Notes: generated from the sequence alone by a model not told the origin. 59,341 bases of DNA from Natrialba asiatica DSM 12278 (GCF_000337555.1 NZ_AOIO01000003.1:283494-342834); one strand, 5' to 3'. Positions 40,500 to 49,592 are shown, counted from the stretch's first letter. A program made the numbers and translations.

Positions 40500-41379
40500 C
40501 GGCTACCCCCGTGGTTCCGTGGTTGGCGTCTCCGTGGTCGGCGTTACAGTCGCCGCCCGCACAGCCTTCAGCCCGTTCGAGTGCAGCGAGTTCGGCGGCC
40601 GAGAACTCGCGGCCGCCGTCGGAGCGGACGTTCGCGTCGGCGGTATCGGATCCGTCGGGAGTATCGGCGTCGGTCGTCTCGCCGGAGACGGCGCTAGTAT
40701 CGAAGGCTGCCGTCGCCGATTCGACGTCGAGGGATTCCTTCTCGGCGTAGGCGAGCGTGTAGTAGTCGCGCTCGTCGAGTTCGGTGGGATCGTCCGTGGT
40801 GACGGTCTCGCCCTGCTCCATGAACAGGCGGCGGCCGTAGGTCACGTCGTAGCCGGCCGCGACGAGGCCCTCGTGGGTGGCCGGCGCGTCGGTGACTTTG
40901 AACAGGATCATGCGGTCCGGACCGGTCGGACTGTGACCGGCGGCGGCCTCGCGGAGCGAGAGTCCGGCACCGGCTTCGATTTCGACGCCGAGTGCGGTCG
41001 CGAAGGCCGTCACGGCGCTGACGCCGGGAACGATTTCGAGGTCGACGTCGGGGTGGAAGGCGTCGATCGTGCGGCGCAGATGACCGAACGTCGAGTAGAC
41101 GTTCGGGTCGCCGAGCGTCACGAACGCGACGTCGCCAGCGGTCGCCTTCGGGGCGACTTCAGCGGCGGCCTCCGTCCAAGCGGTGCGGAGTTTCTCCTCG
41201 TCTTTCGTCATCGGAAAGTCCAGGTCGCCGATTCGCTCCTCGGGGACGTGCTCGAGGGCGACGGTTCGAGAGAGCCGGCCGGGGGAGTAGACGACATCGG
41301 CAGTCTCTAAGATTTCCTTCCCGCGAACCGTAACGAGATCGGCCTCGCCGGGGCCGAGTCCGACGCCGTAGAGGGTCAT
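40489..41379 (-). CDS. cbiL: Precorrin-2/cobalt-factor-II C20-methyltransferase
   Basis: A 296-residue SAM-dependent methylase adding the C-20 methyl to sirohydrochlorin-type intermediates. Motifs: YGVGLGPGEADLVTVRGKE (~4-22), PMTKDEEKLRTAW (~57-69, typical of CbiL), TLGDPNVYSTFGHL (~89-102), VPGVSAVTAFATALG (~119-133). Residues ~235-296 are an unusual extension containing CAGGDC and two His (DHGDANH), which could bind metal. ATG overlaps cbiT's stop by 4 bp. Confidence 0.9.
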   Translation of the reverse strand: MTLYGVGLGPGEADLVTVRGKEILETADVVYSPGRLSRTVALEHVPEERIGDLDFPMTKDEEKLRTAWTEAAAEVAPKATAGDVAFVTLGDPNVYSTFGHLRRTIDAFHPDVDLEIVPGVSAVTAFATALGVEIEAGAGLSLREAAAGHSPTGPDRMILFKVTDAPATHEGLVAAGYDVTYGRRLFMEQGETVTTDDPTELDERDYYTLAYAEKESLDVESATAAFDTSAVSGETTDADTPDGSDTADANVRSDGGREFSAAELAALERAEGCAGGDCNADHGDANHGTTGVADER

Positions 41380-41981
41380 CGGGTCGTCCCTCCCGAGCGG
41401 GCTTCGGTTTCAGTCTCGGTCTCGTCCGAAGACGGGGTCGCACTTCCGACCAGCATGTAGACCGGGTTGTCCGAGTTGAAACTCGTCGCACCGGCGAGTT
41501 CGTAGCCGTGGCTCACCTGGAACTGGACGACTTCCTCGAGCAAGTCGCGCTCGCGGAAGGCGGCGGCCGCCCGCCCGGCGACTTCGAGTCGGGAGACGTT
41601 CATCACGATGCGGTCGACGCCCGTCTCGGCGGCGTGGTCGAGGACGGCCTCGAAGTTGCGGCTACCGCCGAGAAAGAGCGCGTCGGCGTCGGCCGGCAAC
41701 CCGTCGGGCGCTTCCGCGTTCCGGAGTTCGACGTCGGCGCGTATCGACGCGTCGTTCGCTGCGAGGTTCTTCTCGGTCGTCTCGAGTCGCTCGGCTTTCC
41801 GCTCGAGCGCGGTGACGCTGCCGGCTCGTTTGGCGGCCTCGATGGTGACGGCACCCGTACAGGAGCCGACCTCGACGAAGTGGTCGTCCGGCTCGAGTTC
41901 GAGTTTCGACTGGACGACGGCGCGGACCTCGGACTTGGTCGGTCCGGCCTTCGCGTCGTGCGGGAGCGCGATGGATGGCAT
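41376..41981 (-). CDS. cbiT: Cobalt-precorrin-6B C15-methyltransferase (decarboxylating)
   Basis: A 201-residue class I SAM methyltransferase that methylates C-15 and decarboxylates the C-12 acetate. Motifs: IALPHDAKAGPTKSEVRAVV at the start, FVEVGSCTGAVTIEAAK (~34-50, SAM motif I), ALERKAER (~57-64), ALFLGGSRN (~96-104, motif typical of CbiT). ATG 41981 is preferred over a TTG 12 bp upstream. First gene of the operon, with an imperfect palindrome over its promoter. A short acidic Thr-Glu tail follows the catalytic fold. Confidence 0.88.
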   Translation of the reverse strand: MPSIALPHDAKAGPTKSEVRAVVQSKLELEPDDHFVEVGSCTGAVTIEAAKRAGSVTALERKAERLETTEKNLAANDASIRADVELRNAEAPDGLPADADALFLGGSRNFEAVLDHAAETGVDRIVMNVSRLEVAGRAAAAFRERDLLEEVVQFQVSHGYELAGATSFNSDNPVYMLVGSATPSSDETETETEARSGGTTR

Positions 41982-42003
41982 CACCTGTGGCAACAGTCGC
42001 CCG

Positions 42004-42028
42004 TACTAAAACAATTTTGTTTGGAGTA
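42004..42028. promoter_or_regulatory. Imperfect palindrome over the cbiT promoter
   Basis: TACT-A-AAACAA-TT-TTGTTT-GG-AGTA: 6-bp perfect inner arms (42009-42014 and 42017-42022) and matching outer arms. It lies 23-47 bp before the cbiT ATG, covering the likely TATA (TTTTAGTA on the minus strand). Candidate operator of the cobalamin operon; no riboswitch is seen. Confidence 0.4.
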
Positions 42029-42046
42029 GGAAAAGTTCGTTTGATT

Positions 42047-42616
42047 TCACGGCCGTCCGTGTAGACACTCGATCGAGTCCCCAGCGTCGTCGGTAACGGA
42101 CCCGCCGTCGCAACCGCCGTTTTCGTAGTGCGCAGCGGAAACGCGAGCACCCGCCGCGTTTCTCACGCGGACCGTTCCGCCGTCGCCAAGCACCGGTAAC
42201 TCGTCGTCGAAACCGGCGTAGCGGAGGTACGCCGGAGGGCTGGACAGAAGCGTCGCGTCGGTTCCGTCTCGGCTCGCGAGCACGAACTGTGCGCCCGGTT
42301 CGAGGACGAGATCGGCGATTCGATACGTCCGATCGTCGGAGTAGGCGACAACGTATCCGGACACGTCGACTGCGTCGCTGGCGTCGTTCCTGAGGACGAG
42401 ATACTCGCCGTCGATGAACTCGCGGTCTCGGTCAGCCGCGTAGACGCCGGCGAAACGCACGTCGACGGCGTCGGCTCCGGCGGTGTCGGTATCGGTATCA
42501 GTACCGGTCTCGTCCTCGGTCGGCGCTGACGCACGATCCCGACCGAGTTCAGCGAGACACCCGGCGCTGCCGATGACGCCGAGCGCACTCAGGGCGAGGA
42601 GGTCGCGTCGTTGCAT
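42047..42616 (-). CDS. Tat-exported lipoprotein with lamin-tail-like domain
   Basis: A 189-residue protein. The N-terminus (RRDLLALSALGVIGSAGCLA) combines a twin-arginine signal and a lipobox, so it is folded before export and lipid-anchored on the outside. A Thr-Asp linker (~28-48) leads to an Ig-like lamin-tail domain: VRFAGVYAAD, GEYLVLRNDASDAVDVSGYV and DLVLEPGAQFVLAS are the typical LTD segments. Such proteins often bind nucleic acid or surface polymers. It is downstream of no operon partner. Confidence 0.75.
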   Translation of the reverse strand: MQRRDLLALSALGVIGSAGCLAELGRDRASAPTEDETGTDTDTDTAGADAVDVRFAGVYAADRDREFIDGEYLVLRNDASDAVDVSGYVVAYSDDRTYRIADLVLEPGAQFVLASRDGTDATLLSSPPAYLRYAGFDDELPVLGDGGTVRVRNAAGARVSAAHYENGGCDGGSVTDDAGDSIECLHGRP

Positions 42617-42804
42617 ACCGATTCGGAGGAAAGAAATCGGGAAAACCGTTGGGGAAGGACAAACGGTTATTTCAGCTATTACGATTCAGGTGGTAGTAGT
42701 AATGGCAGTAGCACCGACCAGCAGCAAAGCACAGTACGCACTCTCGAGACGATAGACCGACGGAGATCAGGCGGACGATCAGTTAGAATCGAAGAGCGCG
42801 ATCG

Positions 42805-43329
42805 CTACGCCGTCCGTTTTGTCCGTTCGTAATACCAACCGCCGAACAGTCCAAGCGGGATCACCAGCCACCCGGCGGCTGCCAGCGCCATACCGAAGCC
42901 CCGGGGAACGCGCGATACCACGGCGATCGTTGCTTCCAGGAGTTCCAACTCACCCTGGGCGAGGGTCAAAAGCGGATTGAACAGCGCAGCGCCGAGTGTG
43001 CCCCCGAGGAGACCGAAGATCGACGTTATCGCGCCGAGAAATGCGCCGGAGCGAGCGGGATTCGCGTCCGAGTACGCGTACCGCCAGCAGAGCGTGCCAC
43101 CGACGAACGCGGAGGGAATTGCGAACGGAACGTAAAACAGGGCCGAGATGAAGACGAATCCGACCGTGTGAGAAACGGTTCGAGTGGCAACGAGCAGAAA
43201 GGTGCCGCCAAACCACAGGAACGCAGCCAGAATCCCGGTCACTGCCATCGCGACGCCGCCGCCGATATCCCGACGAGCGGTGAACGGAACTCGGTCGGAC
43301 TCGTCTCGGCGGTGCGCTGGGCGGTTCAT
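42805..43329 (-). CDS. Four-helix membrane protein of unknown function
   Basis: A 174-residue protein with four predicted helices (~28-50, ~55-80, ~92-118, ~140-165) and glycine-rich turns. ATG 43329 (MNRPAHRRDESD) gives a compact protein; the frame extends further upstream but into sequence with no coding character. No family recognised. The 188 bp before its stop and the lipoprotein gene contain no gene. Confidence 0.6.
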   Translation of the reverse strand: MNRPAHRRDESDRVPFTARRDIGGGVAMAVTGILAAFLWFGGTFLLVATRTVSHTVGFVFISALFYVPFAIPSAFVGGTLCWRYAYSDANPARSGAFLGAITSIFGLLGGTLGAALFNPLLTLAQGELELLEATIAVVSRVPRGFGMALAAAGWLVIPLGLFGGWYYERTKRTA

Positions 43330-43385
43330 ACAGAGAGGTCCCTTCGGAAATGTATCAATACTTCGCCATCGATCACAGTCCCCCT

Positions 43386-43556
43386 CTAAAACGGTGCAGT
43401 GAATCGAGTTCGGTTGCGCGACGTGGATCGAACGACTCTCGCGACGACCACCGCCGCGACGAGACCCGTGCTGATGAGAGCACAGCGACAGAGCCACGGT
43501 GATGAGATACCGGTATCGGGTTCGCTGCTGGCCGCCTGTGAACTCGTTCTCGTCAT
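43386..43556 (-). CDS. Possible small tail-anchored protein
   Basis: A 56-codon frame (starts MTRTSSQAASSEP) with one hydrophobic stretch (CALISTGLVAAVVVARVV) and a basic C-terminus. It fills the gap between two annotated genes and is on the same strand. Coding evidence is limited to the membrane-like helix. Confidence 0.25.
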   Translation of the reverse strand: MTRTSSQAASSEPDTGISSPWLCRCALISTGLVAAVVVARVVRSTSRNRTRFTAPF

Positions 43557-43628
43557 ACGCCATCGGTCCACGACGACGGCCTTATACTCTAGCCGGCGAT
43601 TCGCCGACGAGTCGGCTCGGACCGGTCG

Positions 43629-43841
43629 CTACGTCTGCTCGGGTTCGTGGAGGATCACTTCGTCGTCGGTGATCTCCTTGATCGACTCCGCGTCGATATC
43701 CTCGTCGTGTTGGGTTTCACCGCCCCCCATCAAATCGACGTAGATGTGCCCCTCGTCCACCTCGGCGATAGTCCCCATTTCCTGGCCTTCGTCCGTGGTG
43801 ACGGACTTGCCGACTAGGTCGTCCGTTAGTTCGCGGTCCAT
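43629..43841 (-). CDS. PRC-barrel-like small protein
   Basis: A 70-residue acidic protein with the PRC-barrel pattern: LVGKSVTTDEGQEMGTIAEV, then IYVDLMGGGE, and ESIKEITDDEVILHEP. PRC barrels are small beta barrels that bind partners in RNA processing, photosystems or cell division. It follows the formate dehydrogenase gene by 53 bp on the same strand and may share its transcript. ATG 43841 is set by the domain's beginning. Confidence 0.75.
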   Translation of the reverse strand: MDRELTDDLVGKSVTTDEGQEMGTIAEVDEGHIYVDLMGGGETQHDEDIDAESIKEITDDEVILHEPEQT

Positions 43842-43894
43842 AACCGCATACGGGCCGGCCGGGCGAATAGAGCTACTGCCTGCGCTCTCACCCG

Positions 43895-46800
43895 TCAGTC
43901 GTCGTCCGAGTACGTGCCCGGCGACGTTTCGCCCGGCGTCCCGATCGGTTCGGTATCGGGATCGGGACCCATCGAACTGACCCGGACGCTCGCCATTTTG
44001 TAGTCCGGGATCCGGCTCACCGGATCGAGTTTTTCCTGCGTGAGTTCGTTGACCGCGCCCTCGGCGAAGTGCATCGGGATGAATATCTTCCCGGGGGCGG
44101 TGCGCTCGGTCACCTTCGCACGGACGACGATGGACCCGCGCTTGGATTCGACCTTGACGTACTCGTCGTCCGCGACACCGATCTGCCCGGCCGTCTGCGG
44201 GTGGATCTCCGCGTAGCTCTCGCCGACGTGGCCCATCAGCCCCTCGCTTCGCCGGGTGAGTTGGCCGGTGTGCCAGTGGTACAGCACCCGTCCCGAGGTG
44301 AGCGCGATGGGGAACTCCTCGTTGGGCAATTCCGTGGGGTCGCCCAGATCGGCGGGAACGAACCGCGCTTTTCCATCCTCGAAGTTGAACTCGTTCTCGT
44401 AGAGGTACGGCGTTCCGGGGTGGTCCTCGTCCGGACAGGGCCACTGCAACCCGTCGCCGTTCTCCTCCAGTCGGTCGTGGGTGATGCCGCCGTAGATCGG
44501 CGTCAACTCGTTGACCTCGTCCATGATGTCGGTCGGCGAGTCGTACTGCCAATCGAAGTCCATCCGTCGGGCGAGGTCCTGTAAGATCTTCCAGTCCGCA
44601 CGCGCCGATCCCGGTGGCTCGACCGCCGGACGGACCAGTTGCACGCGCCGTTCGGTGTTCGTGACGGTGCCGTACTTCTCGGTGAACGTCGCCGCCGGGA
44701 GGATGACGTCGGCGTACTCCGCGGTCTCCGTCACGAAGATGTCCTGGACGACGAGAAAGTCGAGTTCTTGCAGGCTCTCTCGGGCGTTCGTCACGTCGGG
44801 CTCCGAGATTGCGGGGTTTTCCCCGATGATGTACATCCCGCGGACGTTGCCCTCGTCGACCTCGTCGAATACTTCCGTGACGCGAAGCCCAGGTTCGTCC
44901 GGCGGGCGGACGCCCCACTCCTCCTCGAACTGGTCGAGTACGTCGTCGTCGGTAACGTCCTGATATCCCGGCAGGTTGTCGGGGATCGTCCCCATGTCAC
45001 CGCCGCCGCCCTGGACGTTGTTCTGTCCGCGGAACGGCGACACGCCGGCGTTCGGCTTGCCGACGTGCCCGGTCACGAGCGCGAGATCCGCGAGCGCAAG
45101 CACCGTCTGGGTGCCGTAGGTGTGCTGGGAGACGCCCATCGCCCAGCCAAACACGCACGAATCGGCTTCGGCGATCGTTTCCGCGGCGTTCGCCAACTCG
45201 TCGGGCGAGACGTTCGTGAGCTCTTCGACCTTCTCGGGGGTGAACGATTGGACCTTCTCCTCGACGTCCTCGAACCCTTTCGTGCGCTCCTCGATGAACG
45301 CCTCGTCGTGCAGATCGTTCTCGATAATGTGGCGAATCATCCCGTTGATCCACGCGATGTCGTGGCCGCCCGCCGTGCGCGTGAACTGGTCGGCGTGCTC
45401 GGCGAGTTCGATCCGCCGCGGCTCGAAGACGAACAGGTCCGCCCCGTCCCGCACGTTCTGCTTGAGCTTCGTCGCCAGCACGGGGTGGCTCTCGGTCGTG
45501 TTCGATCCGGTGATGAGATAGCAGTCGGCGTTGCCCACGTCCTTGATCCGGTTCGACATCGCGCCGTAGCCCATCGTCTGTTTCAACGCCGCGACGGTCG
45601 AGGAGTGACAGAGCCGCGTGCAGTTGTCGATGTTCTTCGTTCCGAGCACCTGGCGGGCGAACTTCTGCATCAGGAAGTTCTCCTCGTTGGTCGCCTTCGA
45701 CGAGGAAAACACCGCGAGCGAGTCCTGGCCGTAGGTCTCGCGCGTCTCGCTCAACTCCTCGACGACCCGCGAAAGCGCCTCGTCCCACGACGCCTCCCTG
45801 AACTCGCCGTCCTCCTTGATCAGCGGCGTCTCGAGGCGCTCGTCGCTGTTGGCGAAGTCGTAGCCGAACTTGCCCTTAACGCAGGTCGAATAGCCGTTCG
45901 CCGGCGTGGCGTCCGGATCGGCCGGCCGCGTTCCGAGAACCTCGTCGTCCTTGCCGTACAGATCGAATCGACAGCCGACCGCACAGAAACCGCAGGTAGT
46001 CTCGGCTTTGTTCACCCGCTTGAGCCGCTGGTCGCCCACCGCGTGGCCGATGTCGAACAGCATGCCCTCGGGGAGCGAGTTCGCCGCGACGAACTCGGCC
46101 GTGTGTTCGGTCCCCTCGAGTACCATCTCGGCCGTTTCGCGGGCCTTCTCGCTGGCCAGTTTGCGCGTCCGGCCGGCCTGTTGTTTCGCTCGGGACATCA
46201 TCTTCGCGACGCCGGACTTTCTGGCGACGTTTACGTCCGTCGGCGATCGGCCGGAAACCGCACGGTTCGGCGCTGAACTCGTCTCGCTCGTCTCGGCCCG
46301 CTCGCCATGGATCACCCGGCCGACCGAGTTCTCCTGATCGAAACCGGGCAGCGGCAGCGTCGTCATATCGGTGAGTCCTTCTTCGACGATCGACCCGGTC
46401 GGACAGACCGTCGCGCAGTGGCCACAGGAGATGCAGTTCGAGTCGGACATCGTCTCGGCCTCGCTCTGGAAGCCGATGCGGGTATCGGGTCCGTTGCCCT
46501 CCATGCGGAGCACGCCCGCGACCTGCACGTCGCTGCAGGCCTCAACGCACCGGTTACAGAGAATGCACTTGTTACGGTCGATCTGGATGAACGACGACGT
46601 CGAGTCGATCGGTTCGTACTCGTCGCGGTCGTCGAAGACGCCGTAGCGCGGGTGCTCGACGCCCTGCTGAATCGACGCATCCTGCAGTTCGCACCAGCCG
46701 TTTTTCGAACACGTGGTACATCGGAGATTGTGATTCGAAAGGAGGAGGTCCAGGTTGACGTCGCGGGCCTCCATCGCGTCGGCCGTGTCCGTCGCGACCG

Positions 46801-47179
46801 TCAGGCCGTCTTCGGCCGGGAAACTACACGACGGAACCAGGCCGTACGCGTCCGTCTCGACCATGCACGTCCGGCACTCGCTCCTCGGTCCGATCTCGTA
46901 CCGGCCGTGATCGCCCGAGTCACCCTCGTCACCGCGCTCGTAGTGACAGAGCGCGGGTACGTCACGGTGGGCGTCGGTTCCCTCGATGGCGTCGAGGACG
47001 GTCGATCCCGGGCGCATCGTGAGTCGCTCGCCGTCGACGGTAATCTCGGTCGCGGTCGTCGTCACGTCGACGTTCGGATCGTTCGCCGTCCCCTTGTTGA
47101 AATCCTCCGTCAACGGCGTCTCGGGCTGGGGATCGTCGATATTCGGTACGTGCGGATGCGGGTCGTTGTAGCTACTCAT
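43895..47179 (-). CDS. fdhA: Formate dehydrogenase-type molybdopterin oxidoreductase, alpha subunit
   Basis: A 1094-residue cytosolic-type enzyme oxidising formate (or a related substrate). Order: N-terminal 2Fe-2S domain (CHYERGD … CRTCMVE), His/Cys cluster of NuoG type (NHNLRCTTCSKNGWCEL, ~165-181), two 4Fe-4S sites (CILCNRCVEAC ~220-230; CISCGHCATVCPTG ~262-275), a ~110-residue linker, the molybdopterin-enzyme 4Fe-4S site (CGFCAVGC ~390) and the catalytic region with NCTRLCHSSTVAALK (~505-519), where Cys replaces selenocysteine. The C-terminal MopB dihydropteridine-binding domain follows (GRVLYHWHTGQLT). ATG 47179 overlaps the partner's stop by 8 bp. No Tat signal, so cytosolic. Confidence 0.85.
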   Translation of the reverse strand: MSSYNDPHPHVPNIDDPQPETPLTEDFNKGTANDPNVDVTTTATEITVDGERLTMRPGSTVLDAIEGTDAHRDVPALCHYERGDEGDSGDHGRYEIGPRSECRTCMVETDAYGLVPSCSFPAEDGLTVATDTADAMEARDVNLDLLLSNHNLRCTTCSKNGWCELQDASIQQGVEHPRYGVFDDRDEYEPIDSTSSFIQIDRNKCILCNRCVEACSDVQVAGVLRMEGNGPDTRIGFQSEAETMSDSNCISCGHCATVCPTGSIVEEGLTDMTTLPLPGFDQENSVGRVIHGERAETSETSSAPNRAVSGRSPTDVNVARKSGVAKMMSRAKQQAGRTRKLASEKARETAEMVLEGTEHTAEFVAANSLPEGMLFDIGHAVGDQRLKRVNKAETTCGFCAVGCRFDLYGKDDEVLGTRPADPDATPANGYSTCVKGKFGYDFANSDERLETPLIKEDGEFREASWDEALSRVVEELSETRETYGQDSLAVFSSSKATNEENFLMQKFARQVLGTKNIDNCTRLCHSSTVAALKQTMGYGAMSNRIKDVGNADCYLITGSNTTESHPVLATKLKQNVRDGADLFVFEPRRIELAEHADQFTRTAGGHDIAWINGMIRHIIENDLHDEAFIEERTKGFEDVEEKVQSFTPEKVEELTNVSPDELANAAETIAEADSCVFGWAMGVSQHTYGTQTVLALADLALVTGHVGKPNAGVSPFRGQNNVQGGGGDMGTIPDNLPGYQDVTDDDVLDQFEEEWGVRPPDEPGLRVTEVFDEVDEGNVRGMYIIGENPAISEPDVTNARESLQELDFLVVQDIFVTETAEYADVILPAATFTEKYGTVTNTERRVQLVRPAVEPPGSARADWKILQDLARRMDFDWQYDSPTDIMDEVNELTPIYGGITHDRLEENGDGLQWPCPDEDHPGTPYLYENEFNFEDGKARFVPADLGDPTELPNEEFPIALTSGRVLYHWHTGQLTRRSEGLMGHVGESYAEIHPQTAGQIGVADDEYVKVESKRGSIVVRAKVTERTAPGKIFIPMHFAEGAVNELTQEKLDPVSRIPDYKMASVRVSSMGPDPDTEPIGTPGETSPGTYSDDD

Positions 47180-48776
47180 GAGCGGTAGAGCCGGGTCGTC
47201 GCGGTTCGGTTCGAGATTCGGTCGCCGCCCGTTCCTCGCAGAAGCCGGCCGGGCAGTAGCCCTCCGTGTGGGCGGTGAACTCGCTGTCGAAGTTCGACAT
47301 GGCTGTCGTCGTCGGACGCGAGGCGGTCCGTCCGAAGTCACAGATCGACGAGCGACGCATCACGCGGGCGAGTTCCTCGATCATGCCGCGGTTGTAGTCG
47401 CCGTCGTAGATTTCGCGGAGGAGTTCGAGGAGCTGTTTGGTTCCCTCGCGGCCGGGAACGCAGCGCCCGCAGTTACCCTCGCGGGCGAACTTCGCGCGTT
47501 TCCCGGCGAACGCGACCATACACCGATCGTCGTTGAGTCGTTCGACGATGCCGTTGGTACCCAGGTTCGATGAGCGAAGCGCCCCCGCACTCGGCGAGAC
47601 GCGAATATCGCGGGTGATGCCGCCGAAGACGCCGCCGACGCAGGCGGCTTTGAACTGGCCGTCGCCGACGACGGCGTCGAACGCCGTTTTCAGCGAACCG
47701 TCGGTGGGAAGTTCGACCGTCGCCGGTGATTCCACGTCGCCGTCGACGGAAAGAAGCCGCGTCCCGGGATCCGCCTCGTCAGTCTCCATTGCCCCGGGTG
47801 ACGCGAGGGCTGCCCGGACCTGAGCGAGCGTGCGAGGCGTGTGAATCGCCGTCGGACGGCCGAAGAGGCCGTATTCCGCAGGACCCGGTGGGCGACGACG
47901 CGCTTCGAGCCGGTCGTTTCCTTCGAGCGATTCGAGCGCCATCGTCATCTCTCCCGCTCGGTACGTGTCGGGGCCGCTTGCGACCTGTACGTTCAGATCG
48001 ACACCGTCGACATGCCGATCGATCGCCCCTGCAGCCCGCTCGACTCGCTCGCGCGCTAGCGTGTCCGATTCATCGAGGTAGACGACGATATCGGGCGTCT
48101 CGAGGAGCGACGCGACGACACTCGCTCCGTCCAGTACATCGATCGGGACGCTCTCGAGCAACAGCGAATCCATCCGCGCGTTCTCATCCGCCTCGTTCCC
48201 GTTGACGACGACCACCGGATCGCCGGGTGCCTCCCGAACCGTCGTCCACGTCTCCGAAACCGGATCGTCCGTGCTTCCATCGCCGCGCCCACGGCCGCGA
48301 AGTCCGAGCTCGGCGAGTCGGTCGAACGCCTCGTCCGACTCCGTGGTAGTGGTAACGAGTTCGGCGCTGAACTCGTAATCGGTGACGCTTGCCGGAGCGA
48401 CCCACCCACACCGGGCGAGTGCGACGTGCTCGCCGACCGCGAGCGGCCCGGAGTCGGGACGTGGAAGCGTCGCCGGTTCGGGATCATGCGAAACGACGGC
48501 ATGAGCGCCGTCGGTTGGTGACTCTCCCTCCTCGAGCGTATCGACGAGCAGCCGGACGTCGCTTGGCGAGACGGCGGTGTGAAACGCGGTCGTCCCGTCG
48601 GCGGTCGTCACCGCGAGCGGTTCGAACCGCGGGACGCCGACGGGGCCGACTTCGACGACGTGCGTCTCCGTCGCCGTCTCGCGCGCAACGTCGAGCACCG
48701 CCTCCGGAGCGGGCGTTGCAGAGCTACTGACTCGAACGGTTGGAGACTGGCCGATCGCGCCCTGCTGTTTACGCAT
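47172..48776 (-). CDS. Degenerate NuoF-like flavoprotein partner of formate dehydrogenase
   Basis: A 534-residue protein related to the NADH-binding/FMN subunit NuoF (51 kDa) that pairs with soluble formate dehydrogenases. Seen: VVVVNGNEADENARMDSLLL (~190-209, cf. NaDExEPG of NuoF), GGVFGGITRDI (~385), and the 4Fe-4S region GNCGRCVPGREGTKQ (~432-446) followed by SSICDFGRTAS (~475). Only C-x2-C remains; the third Cys of C-x2-C-x2-C is Gly. The FMN loop GRGGAGFPTG is not found. ATG 48776 chosen over a start 54 bp upstream. It probably still docks FdhA but may not use NAD or FMN normally. Confidence 0.68.
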   Translation of the reverse strand: MRKQQGAIGQSPTVRVSSSATPAPEAVLDVARETATETHVVEVGPVGVPRFEPLAVTTADGTTAFHTAVSPSDVRLLVDTLEEGESPTDGAHAVVSHDPEPATLPRPDSGPLAVGEHVALARCGWVAPASVTDYEFSAELVTTTTESDEAFDRLAELGLRGRGRGDGSTDDPVSETWTTVREAPGDPVVVVNGNEADENARMDSLLLESVPIDVLDGASVVASLLETPDIVVYLDESDTLARERVERAAGAIDRHVDGVDLNVQVASGPDTYRAGEMTMALESLEGNDRLEARRRPPGPAEYGLFGRPTAIHTPRTLAQVRAALASPGAMETDEADPGTRLLSVDGDVESPATVELPTDGSLKTAFDAVVGDGQFKAACVGGVFGGITRDIRVSPSAGALRSSNLGTNGIVERLNDDRCMVAFAGKRAKFAREGNCGRCVPGREGTKQLLELLREIYDGDYNRGMIEELARVMRRSSICDFGRTASRPTTTAMSNFDSEFTAHTEGYCPAGFCEERAATESRTEPRRPGSTAHE

Positions 48777-48896
48777 AGCTATTCGGTTCACAGAGATGTC
48801 TAAAAGCATAGTGCAGACGCTTGCCAGCAAGCAGTGATGCCGAGCGAAAAGCGGGAGGAGAGTTGCGAGTTCAGTGACGGACGACCGACGCTGGAC

Positions 48897-49592
48897 TCAG
48901 ACGAGCGAGAGGAACAGCGACGTGATCGTCTCGATGATCGTTTCCCAGATGGAGACGGACGTAACGAGTTCGAGAATCGTATCGAGGCCGAAAAAGAGGA
49001 AGAGTGCCGCACCGGCGAAGTGGGCTCGCCGCGCGTCGAACCGGTGGGAGAAGCGATGGAAGAGAATCGCGTTCACGGCGCTCACGGGGATAATTGCGAG
49101 CATCTCTCCGGCCCAGATTGCGGGGTGGGCCCCGTACTGTACCGCGAGCCCGATCGTGACGAGTTGCGTCTTGTCGCCGAACTCGCCCGCGGTCATCAGG
49201 ACGAAAATAGGGGCGAACCCGCGGAAGTATGGCGGAATCTCGTGACCAAAAACGGAGACGTCGATGTCATCGGTCTCGGTCGTTCCACCGTCGGGCGTGA
49301 TGGCGGTCGCGTCCCGTTCTGGTGCCGACCGAACGAGCAGGACGGCAAAGAATAGGAACAACGCCGCCGTAATGGCGTTGAGATAGACGGGCGCGAGGAT
49401 CCCCTGTAGCGTCGCACCGAGAAGGATTTCGAGCACCGTCCATCCGGCGAAGGCGCTCCCGGCGGCGGCGACGACGACCCAGGGGCTATAGCGGGTTGCC
49501 AGGCCCGCAATGATGAATTGCCCCTTCTCGCCGGGGAGCACCGACAGCTGGAGGACGAACGCGCTGATAAATATTTCGAGCCAGCCGGTCAT
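48897..49592 (-). CDS. GDT1/TMEM165 (UPF0016) family cation transporter
   Basis: A 231-residue membrane protein with two three-helix repeats. The family motif E-x-G-D-K-T is intact in the second repeat (AGEFGDKTQL, ~138-147) but changed in the first (SVLPGEKGQF, ~17-26). A hydrophilic loop (~93-120) separates the repeats. Relatives carry Mn2+ or Ca2+ out of or across membranes. An inverted repeat TTAGA-CGGC-TCTAA is 59-72 bp upstream, similar to sites of metal-dependent DtxR-type repressors. Manganese homeostasis is the best guess. Confidence 0.82.
   Translation of the reverse strand: MTGWLEIFISAFVLQLSVLPGEKGQFIIAGLATRYSPWVVVAAAGSAFAGWTVLEILLGATLQGILAPVYLNAITAALFLFFAVLLVRSAPERDATAITPDGGTTETDDIDVSVFGHEIPPYFRGFAPIFVLMTAGEFGDKTQLVTIGLAVQYGAHPAIWAGEMLAIIPVSAVNAILFHRFSHRFDARRAHFAGAALFLFFGLDTILELVTSVSIWETIIETITSLFLSLV

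Noticed and set aside
42617-42804. Short plus-strand frames between the lipoprotein and membrane-protein genes
   Set aside because: Low-complexity Ser/Thr/Gln translation, no start signals; treated as intergenic.
44639-46276. 545-codon plus-strand frame opposite the formate dehydrogenase gene
   Set aside because: Antisense of a clear molybdoenzyme; translation is Arg/Val-rich with no domain.
48815-48835. CTTGCCAGCAAG near-palindrome upstream of the formate dehydrogenase operon
   Set aside because: Only 5-bp arms and no second copy in the window; could be chance.
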